Shown one piece after another: positions 15,535 through 23,565 of a DNA stretch of 30,643 nt. The notes below the pieces were generated by a model, which saw nothing but the letters and a program-made list of their open reading frames with translations, made no database searches and was not told the origin of the DNA. A program made the translations under genes and the position numbers. The first letter of the stretch is position 1. Every line of letters begins with the position of its first letter. The stretch comes from JBGUVL01 sp045134375 (GTDB taxonomy: Bacteria; Bacillota_I; Bacilli_A; Erysipelotrichales; Erysipelotrichaceae), in the NCBI GenBank assembly GCA_045134375.1, contig JBGUVL010000056.1:1-30643 (forward strand). Reading direction: 5' to 3'.

Positions 15535-16518
15535 TTAGATGACACGATAGGGATTATCTTTGCCTTCTGCTTCTGCCAGAATACTTAATAATGCACATTT
15601 TACCATGTCGTTACAAGCTTCTTTGGTGAAGAATCCATAATGTTGTGTCAGGATGACATTAGGGAATTGTTTAAGATAGAGGAGCGTTCGTTTATCAACA
15701 ATTTTTGTTCCGACACATACGTGGGCAATTCCTTCTTCCCCTTCTACTGAATCCATTCCAGCGCCTCCCACTTTTCCACTTTCCAATGCCGCAATCAAAT
15801 CTTCACTGTCAATTAAAGCTCCTCTTGCGGTATTGATTAAAATAACACCATCTTTCATTTTGCGAATCGAATCTTGATTGATGATATGATAATTATCATC
15901 GGTTAATGGCATATGTAACGAGATGATATCACATTCTTGATAAATCGTATCCAAATCCACATATTCCGCCATTCTTTTTACGGTTTCATTTTCCACTTTA
16001 TCATGAGCTAATATACGGCATCCAAAACCATATAAATTTTGGATCGTCAGTGTTCCAATCCGTCCTGTACCAATGATACCAATACACATATTACGCATTT
16101 CTCTTCCTTGCATACTATCGAGGGAAAAATCGTTAACAAGCGCTCGACAAATCGATATTTTTGCTTTTCTCACCATCATCAACATTAACATGACAGTAAA
16201 ATCGGCAACATTATATGGATCATAGCGAGCATTACTGACATGGAATCCGAGCGATTTTGCATAGTCAATATCAATATTGTTGTAGCCAATCGTACGAGCT
16301 GCCAATACTTGTACCCCATCTTCTTTTAACTGAGTCAGTACCTCTTTATCTAAAACGCTATGTCCAAGAAAGGTAATCGCATCATAGCCTTTGGCAATGT
16401 GTTTATTGGCAGGATTTAATTCTTCGCTGGTATAAGTAATATTCAAACCAAATTCTTTTTCATAATGAGCAAATGCCTCTTTTTCGTAATCAGCAACACT
16501 GCAAGCAAGTATTTTCAT
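15535..16518 (-). CDS. D-isomer-specific 2-hydroxyacid dehydrogenase (D-lactate dehydrogenase-like)
   Basis: A 327-aa NAD-dependent enzyme interconverting a 2-oxoacid and its D-2-hydroxyacid. Cofactor motif GTGRIG (150-155), Asp173 as the likely NAD-ribose ligand, catalytic Arg232 in NTARGALIDS, Glu261 in VEGEEG and His293 in LTQHYGFFT. The pattern is closest to D-lactate and D-2-hydroxyisocaproate dehydrogenases, so pyruvate reduction in fermentation is likely but other oxoacids are possible. I start at ATG 16518 (AAAGGAAAAGGAAA upstream), where the family Rossmann-type N-terminus MKILACS begins. The in-frame ATG at 16554 has no ribosome site and adds a charged tail. Confidence 0.92.
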   Translation of the reverse strand: MKILACSVADYEKEAFAHYEKEFGLNITYTSEELNPANKHIAKGYDAITFLGHSVLDKEVLTQLKEDGVQVLAARTIGYNNIDIDYAKSLGFHVSNARYDPYNVADFTVMLMLMMVRKAKISICRALVNDFSLDSMQGREMRNMCIGIIGTGRIGTLTIQNLYGFGCRILAHDKVENETVKRMAEYVDLDTIYQECDIISLHMPLTDDNYHIINQDSIRKMKDGVILINTARGALIDSEDLIAALESGKVGGAGMDSVEGEEGIAHVCVGTKIVDKRTLLYLKQFPNVILTQHYGFFTKEACNDMVKCALLSILAEAEGKDNPYRVI

Positions 16519-16975
16519 TTTCCTTTTCCTTTCTCTCACTTCATTATTTTCCATCCAAACATAGAAACAACCGTATCCTTAGCAATTTCTAAAATCGTTT
16601 ATTCAATCCATTTTTTGCGATCCTGTGACAAAAAGTAATCCTAATGTTTCTAGTAAGAATCGAAATGCCATGGCAAATCATGGGAATAAAGAAGATCATT
16701 ACGATGTTTCTCGTTGGACTTAAATTCATTTTAAAACGATTATTTTTCCTCTTTTCCAAAAATAGAATGATTTTTATTCGGATAGAATTGCTGTTTCTAT
16801 TTCTCAATCCAATTATTATTTAAACAGAAAAGAACAGGAAAGTAAACGATTGATGATAATTTCTTTGGAAGGATAAAAATTGATCCCATAAAGGCCATTT
16901 TCTTCAAACTCTAGTATCCTTTCGTGTTGTGAGATGGTGTTTCATTATACAATGATAGTGTGTAAGGAGAATTTT
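16519..16975. other. Non-coding stretch between dehydrogenase and broken regulator
   Basis: About 457 bases with no gene I can support. The longest reading is a 72-codon minus-strand frame (16589-16807) with no ribosome site. Its neighbouring frames also give short hydrophobic stretches, which might be old coding sequence but cannot be assigned. The right end contains TATACAAT (16945-16952), probably the -10 region of the broken regulator, and a GTAAGGAG ribosome site. Confidence 0.4.
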
Positions 16976-18008
16976 ATGGATCAAAAGAAAATAGGTCGAT
17001 TTATCATTGTTTCTACCACTTTGTGATATTCTTCAAATTAGTGTAAATGAATTATTTCAAGGGGAACGAAGGAAAGAAGAAAAACCAGATCCGCAGATGC
17101 AGGAAGTGTTGTCCCAATCCATTGTCTATTCCTCAAGCGTTGTAAAAATGAAAGAACAAAAAATATCGTATCTTTTTTTGGGGATAGGAATATTGATCAT
17201 ATTGAGTGGAATGAATCTCTTTCCCAAAGAAAGCATTTGGAGTAGCGTATTTTCTTTTTTAGGATGCCTAGTATTAATGGTTGGCTTTTTTCGAATCAAA
17301 TCGTGTTGGCATCAGAAGAAAAGAATGGTTTCTTCCTTTTTGTTTTTTCTTGCTTGTATTAGCCTACTGTGTGGTTTGGATTATATCAATGTTGTGACGA
17401 ATGAAACGGCACCACGATTTTTTTATCATATTGAGAAAAAGGGAAATCGTATCTTATATCAAACCCCGTTTTATCAAGTGTTTTGTTTTAATAAGGATAG
17501 TGTCAATGAGTATTACCTCGTTGATACAAAAAAGCAATATACTCTCGATACGGTGTTAGGAATGCCGTTTCATCAAAAGAAAAGTGGAATTGAGAATATT
17601 ATCAAATACCAGAGTCGCTACGTTGGTGATAACAGCAACGATGCTAATTTGATTGCTTCATTACCACTAAGCGAATATGGATTTGTGTTTCAAATTGCGG
17701 AAAAGCAATTGATCATTGATTATCATACGAGCGATTGGTATCAAAGTGAAAATCTTTATATTCAGAAAAGTTTACTTTATAACTCGGTGGCAATTTTTAC
17801 ACTAATTGAAAATGTAGATACGATTACTTACCGCTTTAGTGGAACTTCGTATATCGCAGAGAGGGAAGTGTTTCAAAATGGATATCCCAATTTTTCTACT
17901 TTGAAAAAGCAAGCGACTCTTCTTAAAGAAAACTTTAGAAAGAATGTAGAACAAAAGATGAATGATGACGATTTTGTTATTAGCGCTTTTGCTGATTTGA
18001 TAAAATAG
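16976..18008 (+). pseudogene. XRE-family regulator with C-terminal DUF4825 membrane domain, DNA-binding domain deleted
   Basis: The ATG at 16976 has a perfect ribosome site (AAGGAG) and begins MDQKKIGRFI, the start of an XRE regulator. The frame then stops at 17024. In another frame, from 16998, the sequence resumes as DLSLFLPLCDILQISVNEL, the normal end of the same helix-turn-helix domain. The intact paralogue at 18711 (MDQQKVGNFL...MPDLDLLIEIS) shows that about 113 bp, almost the whole helix-turn-helix, is missing and out of frame. The rest, to 18008, is sound: three membrane segments, then the DUF4825-type sensor domain (SGIENIIKYQSRYVGDNSND and the segment around LIENVDTITYRFSG). A 333-codon frame starts at a TTG (17007) without a ribosome site, so it is probably not translated well. 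Confidence 0.85.
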
Positions 18009-18070
18009 GATTAGCTATCCTATAAATTCACTTATCATGAAGGCGATGACATCATTTGATAGTTTTTTCA

Positions 18071-18099
18071 TTGTAGGAAATGAAAAGTGGTTTTATAAT
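18071..18099 (+). promoter_or_regulatory. Promoter of the 155-aa unknown gene
   Basis: TTGTAG (18071-18076), 17-bp spacer, perfect TATAAT (18094-18099). A 7-bp hairpin, ATAGGAT/ATCCTAT (18005-18023), overlaps the end of the upstream pseudogene but lacks a T run. Confidence 0.5.
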
Positions 18100-18130
18100 G
18101 AAGAAAATGGAATGACAAAAGGTGGATGGG

Positions 18131-18598
18131 ATGAATATTAAACAGGTACGTGAATATTTTGAAAATAAAAGGAATGTCGCATGTCCTTTTACGGAGCGAT
18201 TGATTCAAGCAGGATATCAACAAACATCAGGGGGATATATTAAAAAGGCACACTTAGAAAATCAGGAAGTGGATTATCGAAAGGCAGAACCAAATCAATG
18301 GTGGCATTTAATCCGATCCTATTGTGACAATGTTGTGGACGATAAAAAGTTTACAAAACAGATCCAATGTGGGGAATTGCTGTTTTGGATGGCAGAAGTC
18401 TCGGGATGTGCTTCGAAAAAAGAGTTAGAAGAGATGTTGGAACGGATTCAAAAAAGTGGAAAGCCATTCAATAGTAAGCATCCCAATAAACCAAACGTCA
18501 GATACGATAGAAAATATTGGAATAAAGAGATACAAAATCAATGGTTTGACAAAATTGTAAAAATTGTAGAAGCGGCAAGTAAAGAAATGGATTTATAA
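18131..18598 (+). CDS. Unrecognised 155-aa soluble protein
   Basis: I do not recognise this family. It is charged, has no signal peptide or membrane segment, and contains five cysteines spread through the chain. Notable pieces are a YFENKRNVACPFTERLIQAGY segment near the N-terminus, QWWHLIRSYCDN (56-67), a central helix-rich CGELLFWMAEV (80-90), and a basic, Asn/Pro-rich segment before YDRKYWNKEIQNQW (125-138). The ATG at 18131 has AAAGGTGG five bases upstream and is preferred to the GTG at 18122, which lies inside that site. It has its own promoter and a strong terminator, so it is a stand-alone gene between two XRE-type regulators. The continuous frame and good signals argue for a real gene. 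Confidence 0.75.
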   Translation: MNIKQVREYFENKRNVACPFTERLIQAGYQQTSGGYIKKAHLENQEVDYRKAEPNQWWHLIRSYCDNVVDDKKFTKQIQCGELLFWMAEVSGCASKKELEEMLERIQKSGKPFNSKHPNKPNVRYDRKYWNKEIQNQWFDKIVKIVEAASKEMDL

Positions 18599-18630
18599 AA
18601 AAGAATGATGAATTGCTTTGTCACAATATG

Positions 18631-18669
18631 AAAAAACAGGGCTTTGCTCGCTTTATGTCCTGTTTTTTT
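18631..18669 (+). terminator. Terminator of the 155-aa gene
   Basis: AAAAAACAGG (18631-18640) pairs with CCTGTTTTTT and runs into further T (18659-18669). Confidence 0.85.
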
Positions 18670-18674
18670 ACTTC

Positions 18675-18690
18675 TTATCGACTACGATAA
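18675..18690. promoter_or_regulatory. Inverted repeat before the XRE gene, possible operator
   Basis: TTATCGACTACGATAA has perfect 6-bp arms around ACTA and lies directly upstream of the ribosome site of the XRE regulator gene. Autoregulation would fit, but no clear -10/-35 pair is visible around it. Confidence 0.4.
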
Positions 18691-18710
18691 AGAGGAAAGG
18701 AGAACGACAT

Positions 18711-19217
18711 ATGGATCAACAAAAAGTAGGAAATTTCTTGAAAGAACTTCGAAAAGAAAAAAATATCACACAGGAGCAGCTAGCCGAAATACTTCGTGTT
18801 TCAAGAAGAACCATTTCTCGATGGGAAACCGGAAGCAATATGCCAGATTTAGATCTTTTGATTGAAATTTCAGATTTCTATGAGGTGGATTTGAGAGACT
18901 TACTGGATGGCGAAAAAAGCAGTGAACCAATGGATAAAGAATTAAAGGAAACGGTGATTAAGGTAGCCGATTATAGTAACGAAGAACACGCTAAGATTAT
19001 GAAGAGAATGAATCGATTATTCCTTTTTGGTGTATTTGCTTCGATTCTTTATTTTATTAGTTTATTTATCGAGCCGGAAGAAACGAATCCTCTGTTTGAT
19101 TTTTTGCAAGGTATGTCATTGGGAATCACATCTGGAATGGTTCTTGTAGGACTCATCATAACCAGCCAATATGGGCAAGATCTAAGAGCGTTGAAACGAC
19201 GACTGAGAAATAAATAA
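18711..19217 (+). CDS. XRE-family transcriptional regulator with two membrane segments
   Basis: 168 aa. A helix-turn-helix domain (about 6-63: LKELRKEKNITQEQLAEILRV, then SRRTISRWETGSNMPDLDLL) is followed by an acidic linker and two membrane segments (about 103-120 and 133-153). Such membrane-tethered XRE proteins are common in Firmicutes, but their signals are rarely known. I start at ATG 18711, which has GGAAAGGAG upstream and begins the domain. Longer frames upstream run through the preceding terminator. It is the intact counterpart of the broken regulator at 16976, sharing the start MDQ-K-G-F. Its targets are unknown; the nearby inverted repeat could be an autoregulatory site. Confidence 0.9.
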   Translation: MDQQKVGNFLKELRKEKNITQEQLAEILRVSRRTISRWETGSNMPDLDLLIEISDFYEVDLRDLLDGEKSSEPMDKELKETVIKVADYSNEEHAKIMKRMNRLFLFGVFASILYFISLFIEPEETNPLFDFLQGMSLGITSGMVLVGLIITSQYGQDLRALKRRLRNK

Positions 19218-19319
19218 TCGTAAGTTTTTATCAAGTCGTCTTGTTTTGCATCAATTTGTAATAGAGAGGATAGTTTCTTCTCTTTTTTCGACTATTATCC
19301 TTTCCTTTCTTTTTTATGC

Positions 19320-19388
19320 GCGGATCGGTTAACCATTGTGATGGTGTTACCGCGGTAGCCGATAGCATCGGGATGCCTTCGCTTTTTT
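19320..19388 (+). ncRNA. Attenuator-like RNA element upstream of carB
   Basis: ATCGG (19324-19328) and ATCGG (19367-19371) can each pair with the single CCGAT at 19359-19363. The downstream pairing lies in a G/C-rich hairpin closed by GCG/CGC and followed by TTTTTT, a terminator. The upstream pairing would prevent it. A further hairpin (ACCA/TGGT at its core) lies between. The piece TGGTGTTACCGCG resembles the T-box core (TGGTACCGCG) with three extra bases, but no stem I region is present. A carB promoter lies downstream of it, so it may not control carB at all. Confidence 0.45.
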
Positions 19389-19395
19389 AAGTGTT

Positions 19396-19426
19396 AGAAA
19401 AGAAAAAAATGGCTTTTCTTTTTTTC
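19396..19426 (+). terminator. Second terminator-like hairpin before carB
   Basis: AGAAAAG (19396-19402) pairs with CTTTTCT (19413-19419), followed by a T run. Weak stem; it backs up the preceding terminator. Confidence 0.5.
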
Positions 19427-19445
19427 TTATTTTGTTTGGTTGTTA

Positions 19446-19475
19446 TTGCGTATTCTATGTGTTATTCGGTATAAT
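19446..19475 (+). promoter_or_regulatory. Promoter of carB
   Basis: Perfect TATAAT (19470-19475), with TTGCGT 18 bp upstream as the best -35. Confidence 0.5.
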
Positions 19476-19520
19476 AAATAGGAAAATGATGACAATCATG
19501 AAAACTCAAGGAGAATGATT

Positions 19521-22500
19521 ATGCCAAAAAATCCAAATATTAAAAAAATTTTAGTAATCGGTTCTGGACCGGTCGTAATTGGACAAGCGGCTGAATTTGA
19601 TTATTCAGGAACACAGGCGTGTAAAGCTTTGCGTAAATTAGGATATGAAATTGTATTAGTAAATTCCAATCCTGCTACCATTATGACGGATCCTGAAACA
19701 GCAGATGTAACTTATATCGAACCGCTTAATGTGCAGCGATTAACACAGATTATTGAAAAAGAACGTCCCGATGCGTTACTTCCTAATCTAGGAGGGCAAT
19801 CGGCTTTAAACTTATGTTCTGAATTGAGTAATGCTGGAGTGTTAGATCAGTATGGAGTCCAAGTACTTGGCGTTAAAGTGGATGCGATCGAACGTGGAGA
19901 AGACCGTATGGCATTCAAAGAAGCGATGGATCAATTAGGAATTGAAATGGCTCGTAGTGAGATTGCGAATACGGTGGAAGAAGCATTGGCGATTGCGGAT
20001 CGTTTAGGCTATCCAGTGGTTGTGCGTCCTGCCTATACGATGGGAGGAGCAGGCGGTGGCTTGGTTTATAATGTAGAAGAGCTAAAGACGATTACTTCTC
20101 GTGGTTTACAAGCTAGTTTAGTTCACCAGTGTTTAATTGAAGAATCGATTTTAGGATGGGAAGAATTGGAAGTCGAAGTTGTTCGTGATGCGAAGAATAA
20201 CATGATTACGGTTTGTTTTATTGAAAATATCGATCCAATGGGTGTTCACACAGGAGATTCCTTCTGTAGTGCGCCGATGTTGACCATTTCACAAGAAGTG
20301 CAGGATCGCTTAAAAGAGCAAGCCTTCCGCATAGTAGAATCGATTGGGGTAATCGGTGGTACTAATGTACAGTTTGCACATGATCCAAAAACGGATCGAA
20401 TTGTCGTGATTGAAATCAACCCACGTACATCTCGTTCCAGTGCCTTAGCAAGTAAAGCAACAGGTTTCCCAATTGCGTTAGTATCCGCCATGTTGGCAGC
20501 CGGTTTAACGTTAGATGAAATGGAATGTGGAAAATATGGAACATTAGATAAATATGTTCCTGATGGAGATTATGTGGTCATCAAATTTGCACGTTGGGCA
20601 TTTGAAAAGTTTAAGGGAAGCAAGGATGCATTAGGAACGCAAATGCGAGCTGTTGGCGAAGTCATGAGCATCGGTAAAACTTATAAAGAAGCGTTTCAAA
20701 AAGCCATTCGTTCCTTGGAAATTGGACGTTATGGATTGGGTCATGCGAAAAATTTTGATTCGTTAAGCAAAGAAGAATTGCTTCATAAATTAAGTGAACC
20801 TACCAGTGAGAGACAATTTGTGATGTACGAAGCATTGCGAAAAGGGGCAACGGTGGAAGAACTGCATGAATTAACGGGAATCAAAAATTACTTTATTGAG
20901 CAAATGAAGGAATTAGTAGAGGAAGAGGAAGCGTTGCTTGCTTATGCTGGAAAAGAACTTCCAAAAGAAGTATTAATGCAAGCAAAACAGGATGGCTTCT
21001 CCGATAAATATTTAAGTCAGATACTAGCTGTTGATGAAGCTGTTATTCGAGAACAAAGATTGCACTATGGCATTACCCAGGCATGGGAAGGGGTGCATGT
21101 TAGTGGTACGAAGGATAATGCTTACTATTATTCAACGTATCAGGCAACCGATAAGAATGTTGTAAGCGATCGTAAAAAAGTGATGATCTTAGGTGGAGGA
21201 CCAAACCGTATCGGACAGGGAATCGAATTTGATTATTGCTGTGTACATGCTTCTTTAGCACTTAAAAAATTAGGATTTGAAACCATTATTGTCAATTGTA
21301 ATCCAGAAACGGTATCGACGGATTATGACACATCCGATAAATTGTATTTTGAACCTTTGACTTTAGAAGATGTATTAAGCATTCATGAAAAAGAAAAACC
21401 ATTTGGTGTGATTGCACAATTTGGTGGGCAAACCCCATTGAATTTAGCGAATGATCTAAAGAAAAATGGAGTCAATATTTTAGGAACAACTCCGGAAACC
21501 ATTGATATGGCAGAAGATCGTGATTTATTTAACGCGATGATGGAAAAATTGGAAATTCCTATGCCAGAATCCGGTATGGCAGTAAATGTGGAAGAAGCGC
21601 TTGCGATTGCGAAACGCATTGGTTATCCATTGATGGTACGCCCTTCTTATGTTTTAGGAGGACGTGGTATGGAAGTTGTCTATGATGATGAAAGCTTAAA
21701 AGAATATATGGCAGCAGCGGTTGGGGTTACACCAGATCGTCCAATTCTGATTGACTCTTTCTTAAGTGATGCGATGGAATGCGAAGCCGATGCGATTAGT
21801 GATGGTGAAAATGTATTTGTCCCTGCGGTCATGGAACACATTGAATTAGCAGGAATTCATTCTGGAGATTCTGCTTGTATCTTACCTTCGAAACATATTC
21901 CAATGCGTCATTTGCAATCCATAAAGGAATATACTAAGAAGATTGCGAAAGAAATGAACGTTCGTGGTTTAATGAATATGCAATATGCGATTGCAAAGGA
22001 TAAAGTTTACGTTTTAGAAGCAAATCCACGTGCTTCTCGTACCGTTCCTTTAGTATCAAAGGTATGTAATGTAAACATGGTAAAATTAGCAACGGAAATC
22101 GTGACTAGTGAATTGAGTGGTAATCCTTCTCCTGTTCCACAGTTAAAAGAAAAGAAAATTCCACATGTTGGGGTAAAAGAAGCGGTATTCCCATTTAATA
22201 TGTTCCCAGAAGTCGATCCTGTATTAGGACCAGAAATGCGTTCTACAGGAGAAGTATTAGGATTAGGAGCTTCGTATGGAGCGGCATATTATAAAGCACA
22301 GGAAGCGGCACAGACAATCTTACCAACGGAAGGAAAAGTGCTAATTTCCGTAAATGATTTGGATAAAGTGAAAGTAGTAGCCTTAGCTCAAGGGTATTAT
22401 GATGCCGGCTTCACTATTGTAGCAACTGGAAAAACCTATGAATTAATTAAAGAAAATGGCATTCCAGTAGAGAAAATCAAAAAGATGTACGAAGGAAGAC

Positions 22501-22736
22501 CGAACATCGAAGATGCGATGCGTAATGGTGAATTAGCAATGGTGATCAATACTCCACATGGGAAACAAAGTGTTCATGATGATAGCTATATTCGTAAAAC
22601 AGCAATTAAGCTACGCATCCCATATATGACCAATATTGCTGCTGCAACTGCTTCATTAGAAGGAATCATGGAAATGAAAATCCATGGTAGTCATGAAGTG
22701 AAATCATTGCAGGAATATCATAAAGCAATTAAATAA
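19521..22736 (+). CDS. carB: Carbamoyl phosphate synthase large subunit
   Basis: Makes carbamoyl phosphate from bicarbonate, ammonia (supplied by the glutaminase subunit CarA) and two ATP, for pyrimidines and arginine. At 1071 aa it is full length. Two homologous ATP-grasp halves are clear: the first opens with VIGSGPVVIGQAAEFDYSGT and has RPAYTMGGAGGG, the second opens with ILGGGPNRIGQGIEFDYCC and has RPSYVLGGRGME. A C-terminal MGS-like allosteric domain (from about 935, KVLISVNDLDK) closes the protein. The ATG at 19521 lies seven bases after AAGGAG; the ATG two codons earlier is too close to that site. Unusually, carA and other pyr or arg genes are not adjacent: it sits alone between an XRE regulator and an ars operon, with its own promoter and terminator. 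Confidence 0.98.
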   Translation: MPKNPNIKKILVIGSGPVVIGQAAEFDYSGTQACKALRKLGYEIVLVNSNPATIMTDPETADVTYIEPLNVQRLTQIIEKERPDALLPNLGGQSALNLCSELSNAGVLDQYGVQVLGVKVDAIERGEDRMAFKEAMDQLGIEMARSEIANTVEEALAIADRLGYPVVVRPAYTMGGAGGGLVYNVEELKTITSRGLQASLVHQCLIEESILGWEELEVEVVRDAKNNMITVCFIENIDPMGVHTGDSFCSAPMLTISQEVQDRLKEQAFRIVESIGVIGGTNVQFAHDPKTDRIVVIEINPRTSRSSALASKATGFPIALVSAMLAAGLTLDEMECGKYGTLDKYVPDGDYVVIKFARWAFEKFKGSKDALGTQMRAVGEVMSIGKTYKEAFQKAIRSLEIGRYGLGHAKNFDSLSKEELLHKLSEPTSERQFVMYEALRKGATVEELHELTGIKNYFIEQMKELVEEEEALLAYAGKELPKEVLMQAKQDGFSDKYLSQILAVDEAVIREQRLHYGITQAWEGVHVSGTKDNAYYYSTYQATDKNVVSDRKKVMILGGGPNRIGQGIEFDYCCVHASLALKKLGFETIIVNCNPETVSTDYDTSDKLYFEPLTLEDVLSIHEKEKPFGVIAQFGGQTPLNLANDLKKNGVNILGTTPETIDMAEDRDLFNAMMEKLEIPMPESGMAVNVEEALAIAKRIGYPLMVRPSYVLGGRGMEVVYDDESLKEYMAAAVGVTPDRPILIDSFLSDAMECEADAISDGENVFVPAVMEHIELAGIHSGDSACILPSKHIPMRHLQSIKEYTKKIAKEMNVRGLMNMQYAIAKDKVYVLEANPRASRTVPLVSKVCNVNMVKLATEIVTSELSGNPSPVPQLKEKKIPHVGVKEAVFPFNMFPEVDPVLGPEMRSTGEVLGLGASYGAAYYKAQEAAQTILPTEGKVLISVNDLDKVKVVALAQGYYDAGFTIVATGKTYELIKENGIPVEKIKKMYEGRPNIEDAMRNGELAMVINTPHGKQSVHDDSYIRKTAIKLRIPYMTNIAAATASLEGIMEMKIHGSHEVKSLQEYHKAIK

Positions 22737-22762
22737 ATGTAAGAATATAGAATCGTGTGAAG

Positions 22763-22808
22763 AAAACAGAAATAATGGTTATGACATAACTCTATGATTT
22801 CTGTTTTT
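22763..22808 (+). terminator. Terminator of carB
   Basis: AAAACAGAAAT (22763-22773) pairs perfectly with ATTTCTGTTTT (22797-22807), with an inner TTATG/CATAA helix and a T run. Confidence 0.93.
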
Positions 22809-22866
22809 TTTATGTATTTATTTGCTTTAAAACAGCAGACTATCATGAATTATTTTTATTGGTTAA

Positions 22867-22886
22867 CACATGACAATTATTATGTG
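22867..22886. promoter_or_regulatory. Putative ArsR operator
   Basis: CACAT, ten bases, ATGTG: an inverted repeat covering the -35 of the ars promoter, the usual place for an ArsR/SmtB site. A second perfect palindrome, CTACTAGTAG (22896-22905), overlaps the -10/start region and is an alternative site. Confidence 0.45.
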
Positions 22887-22897
22887 AATGTTAGACT
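22870..22897 (+). promoter_or_regulatory. Promoter of the arsR-trx-permease operon
   Basis: ATGACA (22870-22875), 16-bp spacer, TAGACT (22892-22897). Both boxes overlap or touch inverted repeats that could bind the ArsR product. Confidence 0.5.
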
Positions 22898-22928
22898 ACT
22901 AGTAGATTACATAGATAAGGAGAATGAA

Positions 22929-23240
22929 ATGAAACAAGAAGAGGTTGCGAATATTTGCAAAGCAATGTCAGATGCAAATCGACTTCGTATTATTGAAATG
23001 CTGACAAAAGGGGAAAAATGTGGATGTGATCTTTTGCAAATGTTACAAGTGAGTCAGCCAACATTATCTCACCATATGAAGGTGCTGTCCGATTGCCAAT
23101 TAGTGAATTCTTATAAAGATGGCAAATGGCATCATTATTCGATAAATTGTAATAAATTCAAAGAATATAAGGAATATATCGCTTCGATCACTTGTTGTAA
23201 TGAGGAAGAGCATTTTTCAAAATCGTGTGGATGTAAATAA
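22929..23240 (+). CDS. arsR: ArsR/SmtB family metalloregulator
   Basis: 103-aa winged-helix repressor. The DNA-recognition segment is LLQMLQVSQPTLSHHMKVL (35-53), preceded by CGC (Cys31, Cys33). Cysteines at this point form the As(III)/Sb(III) site in ArsR-type sensors. A second cluster, Cys89-Cys90 and Cys100-Cys102, sits at the C-terminus and could be an extra thiol metal site. I start at ATG 22929, with AAGGAG upstream; the longer in-frame reading back to 22794 runs into the carB terminator. It is the first gene of an operon with a CxxC protein and a permease, and probably represses itself. Confidence 0.92.
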   Translation: MKQEEVANICKAMSDANRLRIIEMLTKGEKCGCDLLQMLQVSQPTLSHHMKVLSDCQLVNSYKDGKWHHYSINCNKFKEYKEYIASITCCNEEEHFSKSCGCK

Positions 23241-23255
23241 AGGAGGATGTCGATC

Positions 23256-23489
23256 ATGATGAATGTAAAAGTATTAGGCGGCGGCTGTGCAAAGTGTGAA
23301 ACATTATTGGAGAATACCAAACAGGCAATTGCTGATTTGGGCATAGAAGCATCGGTTGAGTATATTACTGATTTCGCATTAATTGCTAGCTATGGAATTA
23401 TGCGAACACCGGCACTTATGAAAGATGATAAAGTGATTTCCATGGGGAAAGTATTAAAAAGTGAGGAAATAGCAAAATTATTAAAGTAG
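23256..23489 (+). CDS. Small thioredoxin-like redox protein (CxxC, redox_disulf_2 type)
   Basis: 77 aa with GGGCAKC (8-14) at the N-terminus and a TP cis-proline (in MRTPALM): a single minimal thioredoxin fold of the kind found beside COG0701 permeases. It may hand thiol-bound metalloid or reducing power to the permease or regulator; that role is inference. The ATG at 23256 is nine bases after a perfect AGGAGG. The ATG at 23247 touches that site and is unlikely. It starts 15 bp after arsR, so it is in the same operon. Confidence 0.88.
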   Translation: MMNVKVLGGGCAKCETLLENTKQAIADLGIEASVEYITDFALIASYGIMRTPALMKDDKVISMGKVLKSEEIAKLLK

Positions 23490-23492
23490 TCA

Positions 23493-23518
23493 TTTACTGG
23501 TGTTAAGGCACCGGTAAA
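23493..23518 (+). other. Intercistronic hairpin in the ars operon
   Basis: TTTACTGGTGT and GCACCGGTAAA form an 11-bp stem (two G-T pairs) with a TTAAG-type loop, followed by A, not T. It is therefore not a plus-strand terminator; RNA processing, stability or partial pausing between the redox gene and the permease gene would fit. Confidence 0.55.
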
Positions 23519-23565
23519 AAAATCGTTAAAAGATAGATGAATATCAATGTGAAGGGGGCTTTTTT

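Noticed and set aside
16589..16807. 72-codon minus-strand frame
   Set aside because: No ribosome site, no recognisable domain, low-complexity basic composition.
17007..18008. Intact 333-aa gene starting at TTG
   Set aside because: No ribosome site is near the TTG, and the sequence starts in the middle of a helix-turn-helix domain whose beginning lies just upstream in another frame. A pseudogene explains it better.
19498..19518. Six-codon leader peptide overlapping the carB ribosome site
   Set aside because: No ribosome site precedes it and the codons show no attenuation-type bias; probably chance.
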